NCBI GenBank assembly: GCA_027001895.1
Contig: JALTLP010000373.1
Location: forward strand, 1 to 9,365
Direction: 5' to 3'
DNA from: Chromatiales bacterium
GTDB taxonomy: Bacteria > Pseudomonadota > Gammaproteobacteria > UBA6429 > Thiohalophilaceae
Length of the DNA: 9,365 bases
This document shows, in pieces, positions 1 through 6,864 of this stretch. Every line of letters starts with the position of its first letter. Position 1 is the first letter of the stretch. The position numbers were made by a program, and so were the translations under genes. The notes beneath the pieces are model-generated. The model saw only the letters and a list, made by a program, of their open reading frames with translations. It did no database searches and was not told the origin of the DNA.

Positions 1-202
1 CTATAAGTTATTGATTTTTTTAGTATTCATGGTGGATATATCGCAATGGGACAAATTTTTATTTTTCTATGAAAAACCTGCCTAAATCAATGAAATTACT
101 TAAGTTTATAGCGAATTCAGCCGCTATTACCTGTATGGAGCAACTGTTCCATGTGGGTCGTGTTTATAGAAAAATCGTTTCACCAGGTAAGGTAGCAAAA
201 AC
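1..202. other. Leader region upstream of mshI, no supportable gene
   Basis: This AT-rich stretch precedes the first pilus gene. One forward frame is open from the window edge to a stop at 83-85, and another opens at 69. Neither gives a recognisable protein, and the second runs out of frame through mshI. An imperfect dyad lies at 135-152 (ATGGA, 8-base loop, TCCAT) with no T-run after it, so it is not a terminator. I found no convincing -35/-10 pair. The operon promoter could be here or upstream of the window. Confidence 0.5.
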
Positions 203-1198
203 GTGTTTAAATGGTTTAATAAATCGCAGGCGAATCAGTTGGCCAGTATCGTGCCGCATTCCGAGGGTCTGGCGTTTGCTTCGATTTCGCAACAGGGAAG
301 CGGCCAGCCAAAACTTGAAAGCTGTGTGTTTCAGTCGCAACTTTCCGATACACAAACAACCCTTAACCAGTTATTACAACAGTGCAGTAAAATAAAGCAG
401 CCTGTTACCACGCTGTTAAATTCATCCCAGTTTACCTTGCTGTTAATGCAAAAGCCGACTGTCGAAGATAGTGAGCTAGCCGATGCGGTGCGCTGGCAAA
501 TTAAAGACCAGTTAAATTACCCGGTAGAAGAAGCGATTATAGAAACGCTGGAAATTCCCGGCCAGCAGGAACGCGGCCGCTTACCAATGATTTATTCTGT
601 TGCAGCTCACCAGGACACCGTTATCGCTTCGGCCAATTTGTTTAATGATACCGGCCTTGATTTACAGTTTATTGATATCCCGGAACTTGCTCAACGAAAT
701 ATATCTGCGCTATTACCCGAAGACTTTGTTGGTGTCGCGGTACTTAACCTGCAGGCAACCCATGGCTTGCTGACCATTACTCACGAAGGTGAACTGTATT
801 TAAGCCGGGTAATTGATATTGGCTATGAGCATCTTGAAATACATGAACAGGATCCGGTAGTGAGTGATGGACTGAGCCTGGAAGATGCACCTTCAGAGTT
901 TGATAATAATATCAATAAAATTGTGCTCGAAATTCAACGTTCGCTTGACTATTACGAAAGTCATTATGGTAAACCTGCTATTGGTAATCTGATAATTGCA
1001 CCGATGGAAAACGAGTTGCCAACGCTTAATGACCAGCTTGAAAAAAATCTGGGTGTGGTCGTAAGAAGTTTATCATTGGATGAAATTATTGACACAACCA
1101 CAGAGCTCGACGATGAAATACAGGCCAAATGTTTTAACGCCGTAGGTGCAGCATTACGTCAGGCGGCTGAAGTTTCTGCACAGAATAAACTTAGGTAA
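203..1198 (+). CDS. mshI: MSHA biogenesis protein MshI (PilM-like)
   Basis: This 331-residue soluble protein has the PilM/actin-like fold expected of MshI, the cytoplasmic member of the pilus alignment subcomplex. It would sit under the inner membrane and bind the N-terminal tail of the PilN-like protein encoded next. Family signatures are the conserved block around RWQIKDQL (97-104), IDIPELAQRNI (157-167), EIQRSLDYYES (243-253) and a C-terminal NAVGAALRQ (312-320). The start is GTG at 203, chosen because AAGG at 189-192 lies 10 bases upstream and the N-terminus (MFKWFNK) looks like that of other MshI proteins. The motifs that bind nucleotide phosphates in PilM (a DIG near the N-terminus and VDIGA mid-protein) are not visible: residues 14-27 and 181-192 lack the aspartates. 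It may therefore be a non-hydrolysing scaffold, which is inference. No membrane segment is seen. Confidence 0.88.
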   Translation: MFKWFNKSQANQLASIVPHSEGLAFASISQQGSGQPKLESCVFQSQLSDTQTTLNQLLQQCSKIKQPVTTLLNSSQFTLLLMQKPTVEDSELADAVRWQIKDQLNYPVEEAIIETLEIPGQQERGRLPMIYSVAAHQDTVIASANLFNDTGLDLQFIDIPELAQRNISALLPEDFVGVAVLNLQATHGLLTITHEGELYLSRVIDIGYEHLEIHEQDPVVSDGLSLEDAPSEFDNNINKIVLEIQRSLDYYESHYGKPAIGNLIIAPMENELPTLNDQLEKNLGVVVRSLSLDEIIDTTTELDDEIQAKCFNAVGAALRQAAEVSAQNKLR

Positions 1199-1210
1199 AG
1201 CTTATATATT

Positions 1211-1840
1211 ATGCAGCAAATCAACCTATATCACAGTCGGCTACGTAAAAAGGAACGGGTGTTTTCTTTTAATCGCGTGGTTCAGGCAGCCGCTGCATTA
1301 CTGGCATTAATATTTATTGTGCAGGCTTCTGGTTTTTATCAGACGTATTCTTTACAGGCAGATACGACTATAGCAACAAAATTGTTAGCCGATAAAAAGC
1401 AACGTTTGCAGACTCTGCAGGCAAGCCTGCCAAAAATAAAAAAGAATGCACAACTAGCAACAACCTACAAAAATCTTGAGCAAGATCTTTTAAACAAGCA
1501 AACGGTTCTTAATGTGTTATCTGAGAAGAAGCTGGGCAATACCAACGGCTTTTCTGAACACTTTGAAGGGCTGGCAAGACAAAGCAAAGCGGGTTTATGG
1601 TTAACCCGCTTACATTTTTTACAGGGTGGAACTGTGCTGGATATAGAAGGACATTCAAATAAACCGGAACTGTTACCACAGTATTTACAGGCACTGTCAT
1701 CCGAAGAAATTTTTAAAGGCACAGAATTTAACAGTTTCGTGATTCGTCGCGAAAATAACAACAAGCCATTACATTTTAAAATTAACAATGTTGAAAAGCT
1801 GGATAAACTGGCATCAACAAACGAGTTATCCAGCCAATGA
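1211..1840 (+). CDS. PilN-like MSHA biogenesis protein (often named MshI2)
   Basis: This 209-residue bitopic inner-membrane protein has the PilN architecture. A short cytoplasmic tail begins MQQINLY, the equivalent of the INLLP-type tail that PilM grips. A basic patch (10-16) and one membrane helix (about 23-43) follow. Next come a coiled-coil-prone segment (about 50-105) and a small periplasmic ferredoxin-like domain (about 108-182, with GLWLTRLHF and LDIEGHS). It would pair with the MshJ/PilO-like protein in the periplasm. The gene starts 12 bases after mshI and ends in a 4-base ATGA overlap with mshJ, so translation of the two is probably coupled. It has no good Shine-Dalgarno: AGG at 1193-1195 is about 15 bases away, and the leader just before ATG is AT-rich. 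The family assignment is strong. The exact name is less certain, because annotations use MshI2, PilN or MshI for this position. Confidence 0.82.
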   Translation: MQQINLYHSRLRKKERVFSFNRVVQAAAALLALIFIVQASGFYQTYSLQADTTIATKLLADKKQRLQTLQASLPKIKKNAQLATTYKNLEQDLLNKQTVLNVLSEKKLGNTNGFSEHFEGLARQSKAGLWLTRLHFLQGGTVLDIEGHSNKPELLPQYLQALSSEEIFKGTEFNSFVIRRENNNKPLHFKINNVEKLDKLASTNELSSQ

Positions 1841-2562
1841 ACAGGTTTGTGGAACAGTACAAAAAACTGGCTGCATTGTTTAATGCAAGAGCTATCCGTG
1901 AACGGGTTTTAATTGCTGGGCTTATCATGGCAGTAATCATTAACGGCTGGCTGATGCTGGTTTACGATCCGCTTGCTGCAAAAAATGAACGCTTGCAAAG
2001 CCAGTTGCTTGCATTACAAAAACAAATTGAATCGGTTGATAAACAATATGCTGTTCTCAATACAGCCAAACGTGTTGATCCGGATCGTGAATTAAAGCAG
2101 CGTATTCGTGTGGCAAAACAACATATTGCAAAGCTGGACGCCGAACTTGCGCAAAAAATGAAAGGCCTGATAAAACCTACCCAGATGGCGGCCATTCTTG
2201 AGCAGGTCTTAACCGAGAATACCAGTATGCGTTTTGAACGTATTCAAAGTTTACAGGTTGAGCCATTGCTAGTATCAACCAATGACAACAAAGAAAAAAC
2301 CGTCACAGCACCAGCTAATAACGCAACAAATGTTGCCGTAAAGTCGGCCAGTAATACGGAAATTGGGGTGTATCGTCACGGTATCGAAATGGAGTTCAGT
2401 GGCTCTTACCTTGAAACGCTCGACTACTTAAAACAGCTACAACAACTGCCGTGGAATTTTTACTGGGACGATGTGTTGTTTGATGTGCTTGCTTACCCCC
2501 GGTCACGCATTATTATCCGCGTGCATACTCTGAGTTTAAAAGAGGGCTGGATTGGTGTGTAA
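1837..2562 (+). CDS. mshJ: MSHA biogenesis protein MshJ (PilO-like)
   Basis: This 241-residue protein sits between the PilN-like and MshK genes and has the layout of PilO/GspM-type proteins. A short basic cytoplasmic tail comes first, then one membrane helix at about 24-43. The helix is followed by DPLAAKNERLQ leading into a long periplasmic coiled coil (about 46-100) and a small C-terminal alpha/beta domain (about 175-241, YLETLDYLKQLQQLPW). It is expected to dimerise with the PilN-like protein and link the cytoplasmic MshI to MshK and the secretin. A low-complexity Asn/Thr/Ala linker at about 148-172 separates the coiled coil from the terminal domain. The ATG overlaps the previous stop (ATGA), and the 3' end overlaps mshK by 8 bases, so it is embedded in the operon. 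Identity rests on architecture and gene order more than on a catalytic motif. Confidence 0.85.
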   Translation: MNRFVEQYKKLAALFNARAIRERVLIAGLIMAVIINGWLMLVYDPLAAKNERLQSQLLALQKQIESVDKQYAVLNTAKRVDPDRELKQRIRVAKQHIAKLDAELAQKMKGLIKPTQMAAILEQVLTENTSMRFERIQSLQVEPLLVSTNDNKEKTVTAPANNATNVAVKSASNTEIGVYRHGIEMEFSGSYLETLDYLKQLQQLPWNFYWDDVLFDVLAYPRSRIIIRVHTLSLKEGWIGV

Positions 2563-2914
2563 GTGTTTACTATCGAGATTATTGTTAAATAGCTTTTGCC
2601 TGGTAATATTGGTTAGTCCGTCATGGGCGGCAGCGCTAAACGATCCAACGTGTCCGCCAGGCTATAAAACCTATCTCCCGAAAGCTAAAAAACCCGTGTT
2701 AAAACGCTGGGTGCTGTCATCAACCCTTATTTCAAACAGCAGCAGAAGTGCGCTGATTAACGGCAAGTGGCGCAAGCCTGGTAGCATGATAGAAGGCGCG
2801 AAGGTGGTTGCCATTAAGCCGAATCGGGTGTGGTTAATATTTAACCAAAAAAGAATATCAATCAAACTGTTATCGAAACAAGTTAAGAATTATTCCAGCT
2901 TAGCCGATAAATAA
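2555..2914 (+). CDS. mshK: MSHA biogenesis protein MshK (PilP-like periplasmic protein)
   Basis: This is a small secreted protein of 119 residues from the chosen GTG. An alternative TTG at 2552 adds one residue. GTG is preferred because GAGG at 2542-2545 then lies 9 bases upstream. Residues 1-25 form a signal peptide (hydrophobic core 9-20, cleavage near SWA-A). The mature part begins with DPTCPPG at 30-36, the position of the DPTRPP motif seen in MshK and related PilP/GspC proteins. A small beta-rich domain follows (SALINGKW, EGAKVVAI, NRVWLIF). It probably couples the inner-membrane alignment proteins to the secretin encoded just downstream. The motif arginine is replaced by cysteine (codon TGT at 2651-2653), the only cysteine left after signal cleavage. 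The mature protein is notably basic. The start overlaps the mshJ stop. The ORF itself is secure, and family assignment is helped by context. Confidence 0.82.
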   Translation: MCKCLLSRLLLNSFCLVILVSPSWAAALNDPTCPPGYKTYLPKAKKPVLKRWVLSSTLISNSSRSALINGKWRKPGSMIEGAKVVAIKPNRVWLIFNQKRISIKLLSKQVKNYSSLADK

Positions 2915-2934
2915 GTCAGGCTTATATATAAAGT

Positions 2935-4677
2935 ATGAAATTTAAGGATATGACAAAATTTTTTCCAAGAGGTGTTTTGCTTAGCACAGGCGTGGCTGGC
3001 CTGTTGTTGTTTATGACGGCCTGCGCCAACGATATGCGCCAGCCGGACACCCTGGCAGAAATTGAAAATGCGCTTAAAGACAGCCAGCCAAAACCGACTG
3101 GCGATGAAAAATCCATCCGTGATGGTTTACTGCCACCAATGAATATCGATGTGCCCGGTTCAACCGGCATTGATACCGAGCCACGCTTTGACGTTAAAGT
3201 TAATCGTGTTGCAGCGCGTACATTTTTTATGGGGCTGGTGCAGGGTACACCTTACAACATGGTGGTACACCCAAAAGTGAAAGGCAGTATTACACTCGAC
3301 TTAAAGAACCTGACGGTGGTTGAAGTGCTGAACACTGTGCGAGATGTGTTTGGTTACGATTATGAAAAGACCCGTGCCGGTTTTCAGGTTTACCCGAACA
3401 GCATGCGTACCCGTATATTTAAAATCGATTACCTTGATGTGGTGCGAGATGGTAATTCACAAATGCGGGTAAGTTCCGGGCAGGTAACTGAAAACACAGC
3501 TAATGCAAATAACCGATCTTCAACATCGGCTAATAAAACAAATACCCCATCTTCATCAACCATCTCAGGTTCAAAGGTTTCGACATCCAGCTCATCAGAC
3601 TTCTGGAAAAATTTGTCACATTCGGTAAGCTCGATTGTTGGTAATAAAAAAGGCCGTAAGGTTGTTGTTAACAAACATTCGGGTGTTATCGTCGTACATG
3701 CCATGCCTGCCGAACTCAGAGCCGTGGATAAGTTTCTAAAAACTACACAAAGTATTATTCAGCGCCAGGTTATTATTGAAGCCAAGGTTATCGAGGTTGA
3801 ACTTAGCGATGGCTTCCAGTCAGGTATAAACTGGTCTGCCTTTGGTCAGTCTGCAGGTCGTAATTCTTCACTGTTGCTTAGTCAGACTGGCGGTGGTTCT
3901 GTGCTGGGTAGTTCAACGTCTACCAGTATCATTGACGGCAATACCGGCACATTGGCACCGAATAATTATTCAGCTGTAAACGGTTCTTCAACATCTGCCT
4001 TTGGCGGGGTATTTTCACTGGCGCTGCAAATTGGTAACAGCTTTACCAGCTTTTTAGAATTGTTAAAAACACAGGGCGATGTACATGTACTTTCAAGCCC
4101 GCAAGTCTCTACCATTAACAACCAGAAAGCAGTTATTAAAGTTGGCCAGGATGAATTTTTTATTACCGATGTGAACAGCAGTACCAATACCAGTAGTTCC
4201 ACATCTTCAACTCAGAACAATGTGCAATTAACGCCGTTTTTCTCCGGTGTTGCGCTGGATGTGATTCCACAAATAAGTGAAGACGGTAATATCACACTGC
4301 ATATCCATCCGACGGTAAGCACGGTAGTGGAAAAGGTTAAACAAATCAGTCTTAATTCGACTTCCAGCCTGAGTGTACCGCTGGCCTTAAGTTCCATTCG
4401 CGAGTCCGATACCATTATCCGAGCTCAGGATGGTCAGGTGGTTATTATCGGCGGACTCATGACCAACAGCACCAAAGACGAAGATGCCAGCGTACCGGTG
4501 TTAGGCGACATCCCGATTATAGGCGGTTTATTTAAACACAAGCGTAAGTCGTACAGAAAAAGTGAGCTGGTTATTTTATTGCGCCCGATTATTGTTAAAG
4601 ACGATCAACAATGGGCATCTCGTTTAAAGCAAATTCAGTCACGTATCAGTAACCTGTACGGTAAGCCGGTAAATTAA
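2935..4677 (+). CDS. mshL: MSHA secretin MshL, outer-membrane lipoprotein
   Basis: This 580-residue secretin forms the outer-membrane pore through which the pilus passes. The N-terminus is a lipoprotein signal with the acceptor at Cys30 (LLLFMTAC). The residue after it is Ala, not Asp, which fits sorting to the outer membrane. An N-terminal STN/N-type domain lies at about 90-155 (FFMGLVQGTPYNMVVHP, then VEVLNTVRDVFGYDY). A Ser/Thr/Asn-rich stretch (184-222) follows, then an N-domain repeat with GRKVVVNKHSGVIVVHAMP. The beta-barrel secretin domain follows, with IEAKVIEVELSDGFQSGINW, VHVLSSPQVSTINNQKAVIKVG (about 383-404) and the hallmark VPVLGDIPIIGGLFK at 520-534. Two more Ser/Thr/Gly-rich insertions (about 302-358 and 413-428) fall in the barrel and gate region. 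ATG 2935 was chosen because the signal peptide needs it. AGG at 2918-2920 is 14 bases away, so the ribosome site is poor. It lies 20 bases after mshK. Confidence 0.96.
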   Translation: MKFKDMTKFFPRGVLLSTGVAGLLLFMTACANDMRQPDTLAEIENALKDSQPKPTGDEKSIRDGLLPPMNIDVPGSTGIDTEPRFDVKVNRVAARTFFMGLVQGTPYNMVVHPKVKGSITLDLKNLTVVEVLNTVRDVFGYDYEKTRAGFQVYPNSMRTRIFKIDYLDVVRDGNSQMRVSSGQVTENTANANNRSSTSANKTNTPSSSTISGSKVSTSSSSDFWKNLSHSVSSIVGNKKGRKVVVNKHSGVIVVHAMPAELRAVDKFLKTTQSIIQRQVIIEAKVIEVELSDGFQSGINWSAFGQSAGRNSSLLLSQTGGGSVLGSSTSTSIIDGNTGTLAPNNYSAVNGSSTSAFGGVFSLALQIGNSFTSFLELLKTQGDVHVLSSPQVSTINNQKAVIKVGQDEFFITDVNSSTNTSSSTSSTQNNVQLTPFFSGVALDVIPQISEDGNITLHIHPTVSTVVEKVKQISLNSTSSLSVPLALSSIRESDTIIRAQDGQVVIIGGLMTNSTKDEDASVPVLGDIPIIGGLFKHKRKSYRKSELVILLRPIIVKDDQQWASRLKQIQSRISNLYGKPVN

Positions 4678-4701
4678 CTTTGTGGTATTAAGAGAATAAA
4701 A

Positions 4702-5616
4702 ATGTACTACCGATTTTTTAATTTAAAAGAACTTCCCTTTACTTTGTCACCGGATACAGAGTACTTTTTTGCTTATGGCCACTTTGCTAATGCATTAAAT
4801 ACATTAATAGTTGCACTTAGAACCGGCGAAGGTTTTATAAAAGTAACTGGCGAAGTGGGTACAGGTAAGACATTACTTTGTCGAAAGTTATTAAAAACGG
4901 TCGGTAAAAACTTTACTCCTATTTATATATCCAATCCACAATTATCACCGCATGGTTTGCAGGTGGCACTTGCTGAAGAGCTTAAATTGCCTATTACACG
5001 CTATACACACAGGTTATTAAATAAAATTACCGAACGGCTTGCCGAACTGGCAGAAAAAGGACAGCATGTAGTGCTGTGCATCGACGAAGCACAGGCCATG
5101 CCAAAAGAAACACTGGAAGCATTACGTTTAATCACTAACCTTGAAACTGAAAAACAAAAACTGATTCAGGTTATTTTATTTGGGCAACCGGAACTGGATG
5201 CCAGTATTAATGATCCGGCAGTACGCCAGCTAAAGCAACGCATTACATTTTCGTACCGACTGGAACCGTTGGATAGAAAAGGGATGGATGCTTATATAAT
5301 GCATCGTTTACGTGTCGCCGGTTTTGTTGGGGCGCATTTATTTGATGATAATGCTCTGGCGGCTATTCATAAAGCCAGCAAAGGCGTACCAAGACTGATA
5401 AATATTTTATGTCATAAGTCATTAATGGTGGCGTATGGACAGGGGCAGCGTCTTATTAGCCAGGTGCATGCTGAACTTGCCGTGCGTGATACCAATGATA
5501 CCCAACTGTTAAACCTTTCCAGACCGGCCTGGAAAAAATATTTCTGGTGGCTTGGTGCAAGTTCGGCCCTGTTTGCAACGATGGCATCTTTCGCCACATA
5601 CTATGTGATGCATTAA
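4702..5616 (+). CDS. mshM: MSHA biogenesis ATPase MshM (ExeA-type AAA+)
   Basis: This 304-residue ATPase belongs to the ExeA/GspA family, which helps place the secretin in the cell wall and outer membrane. It opens with the family signature MYYRFFNLKELPFTLSPDTEYFF. Walker A is GEVGTGKT (50-57), Walker B is VVLCIDEAQ with Asp128-Glu129, and later AAA+ elements include ILFGQPEL, QLKQRITFSYRLEPL and KGVPRLINILCHKSL. A single C-terminal membrane helix at about 280-301 ends almost at the stop, leaving only a few residues beyond it. The periplasmic peptidoglycan-binding domain found in ExeA itself is therefore absent. The downstream membrane protein MshN may supply the periplasmic part, which is inference. 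A ribosome site AAGAG at 4690-4694 lies 7 bases before ATG. The gene is 24 bases after mshL and ends 2 bases before mshN, so it is in the same operon. Confidence 0.93.
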   Translation: MYYRFFNLKELPFTLSPDTEYFFAYGHFANALNTLIVALRTGEGFIKVTGEVGTGKTLLCRKLLKTVGKNFTPIYISNPQLSPHGLQVALAEELKLPITRYTHRLLNKITERLAELAEKGQHVVLCIDEAQAMPKETLEALRLITNLETEKQKLIQVILFGQPELDASINDPAVRQLKQRITFSYRLEPLDRKGMDAYIMHRLRVAGFVGAHLFDDNALAAIHKASKGVPRLINILCHKSLMVAYGQGQRLISQVHAELAVRDTNDTQLLNLSRPAWKKYFWWLGASSALFATMASFATYYVMH

Positions 5617-5618
5617 TT

Positions 5619-6776
5619 ATGAGCCTGATAAATCAAATGTTAAGTGATCTTGACCAGCGACAGGCCGGTAACAGTGATACCGTGTCGGGGAACCCGGAAT
5701 ATGGCACACCACAAATTGCCGCCGTATTTCCACTTAACAAACGCCCATCACGATCGTATATCAAGTATGCTTTTTACAGTATTGTTATCCTGCTACTCAG
5801 TGCCATTACCTGGTTTAGTTATTCAATTTATAGCCGTACGCAACAAACAGCAGCCGTTAATAATGCAGCGCCAGCAAAACCACAAACTGTTAAAAAGGTA
5901 GTGACGCAACAACAAAAGTCAAAACCGCGCCGCACGCAAAAAACCTTGCCGCTAACAAGTGCAAAAAATGTTGCTACAGACAATACGCTTAAAAAAGCCA
6001 GGCTGAGTAAAAGGGTGGACAGGCCTGTGCCAGTTCAAGTTCCAGTTACAGGTCTGGCGCAACGCTCGCCAGAAAATACCGAACAGCCTGTTACGACCAG
6101 TGTTTCTGAATCCAGTCACGATATGCAAAATAATGCAGAGATAAGCAGCGATATAAGTGCCGTACAAAAACAGAACTATCAACTCAGTCCACGGCAGCTT
6201 GCCGAGGTTACTTATCAGAAAGGTTACCAGCTTTTAAACCAGAATAAGGTATATTCTGCAGAAGTAAAATTACAACTGGCATTAGAACATGATCCTAAGC
6301 ACATAAAGGCAAGGGAAATGTTAACCGCACTATATTTGCGAATGGGCAGAAAGGTTGAAGCTGCTGAAGTGCTGGCAAAAGGGTTGCTATATGTGCCGGG
6401 GTATTCCAACTTTGCAAAATTGCAGGCACGTTTGTTTATTGACAATAATAAAGTTGATCGCGCTGTAACAACACTTCTTAAATATAAACCGGCACTCAGT
6501 GCGGATCCGGATTATTATGCGTTACTTGCAGCAAGTTATCAGCGGCAGAAAAATCATGCGGCTGCTGCCGGTGTATATGTAAAACTGTTAAAACAAAAAC
6601 CACGTGAAGGGATCTGGTGGGTTGGTATGGCTATTTCACTGGAAGCCCTCGGCAAAACCAAACAGGCACGTGATGCCTATGAAAAAGCACGCCAGACGGG
6701 TACGCTTAACCCGCTTTTTTCTGATTATTCATCACAACGGCTAAAGCAGTTGCAAGCTGTAGGTGAGTCTGAATAA
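5619..6776 (+). CDS. mshN: MSHA biogenesis protein MshN (membrane-anchored TPR protein)
   Basis: This 385-residue protein starts MSLINQMLSDLDQRQ, the N-terminus typical of MshN and related ExeB/GspB-like proteins. ATG 5619 is chosen over the longer in-frame opening at 5547 because that extension would lie inside mshM. One membrane helix at about 52-70 follows a short cytoplasmic tail. A long Pro/Lys/Gln/Thr-rich periplasmic linker (about 76-190) leads to a tetratricopeptide repeat domain from about residue 199 to near the C-terminus. Repeat signatures include YQKGYQLLNQNKVYSAEVKLQLALEHDP, MLTALYLRMGRKVEAAEVLAKGL and AISLEALGKTKQARDAYEKA. It probably works with MshM and MshL in secretin or pilus assembly. 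It is the last pilus gene here. In Vibrio the next gene is the ATPase mshE, but here an unrelated nitrogen locus follows after 88 bases. I see no clear Shine-Dalgarno, and coupling to mshM (2-base gap) is likely. Confidence 0.9.
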   Translation: MSLINQMLSDLDQRQAGNSDTVSGNPEYGTPQIAAVFPLNKRPSRSYIKYAFYSIVILLLSAITWFSYSIYSRTQQTAAVNNAAPAKPQTVKKVVTQQQKSKPRRTQKTLPLTSAKNVATDNTLKKARLSKRVDRPVPVQVPVTGLAQRSPENTEQPVTTSVSESSHDMQNNAEISSDISAVQKQNYQLSPRQLAEVTYQKGYQLLNQNKVYSAEVKLQLALEHDPKHIKAREMLTALYLRMGRKVEAAEVLAKGLLYVPGYSNFAKLQARLFIDNNKVDRAVTTLLKYKPALSADPDYYALLAASYQRQKNHAAAAGVYVKLLKQKPREGIWWVGMAISLEALGKTKQARDAYEKARQTGTLNPLFSDYSSQRLKQLQAVGESE

Positions 6777-6864
6777 AACAGCGAATATTCTGAACGTAAT
6801 TGATTTTCGGTTATCTAAGTTAGTAATCTGGTAAATTAATCACGAACGGACTAGTATTTATATT

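Noticed and set aside
30..45. GG-N10-GC pattern (TGGTGGATATATCGCA) as a sigma-54 promoter for mshI
   Set aside because: Only the core dinucleotides and few flanking bases match (no TTGC), and no enhancer-like dyads are seen nearby.
2..85. Frame open from the window edge to a stop at 83-85, possibly the tail of an upstream gene
   Set aside because: Only 27 codons, AT-driven Phe/Leu composition, no recognisable C-terminus. Cannot be decided without the sequence to the left.
135..152. Imperfect inverted repeat ATGGA/TCCAT before mshI
   Set aside because: Five pairs plus wobbles, no T-run. Expected by chance, and no known operator matches.
69..395. 108-codon forward reading frame overlapping the 5' end of mshI
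   Set aside because: Two thirds of it is mshI read out of frame, giving an Arg-rich implausible protein. The first part has no recognisable family and no good ribosome site.
1465..1788. Antisense open frames opposite the PilN-like gene, and similar ones opposite mshL, mshN and glnL
   Set aside because: They are mirror frames of well-supported genes, with Cys/Ser-rich unstructured translations and no ribosome sites or family signatures.
5547..5618. Upstream in-frame extension of mshN
   Set aside because: It lies inside the mshM membrane-helix coding sequence, and MSLINQML at 5619 is the typical MshN N-terminus.
6800..6829. TTGATT with TAATCT 18 bases later as a promoter for the DUF4124 gene
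   Set aside because: The -10 matches only three of six positions. The gap is AT-rich, so such pairs arise by chance.
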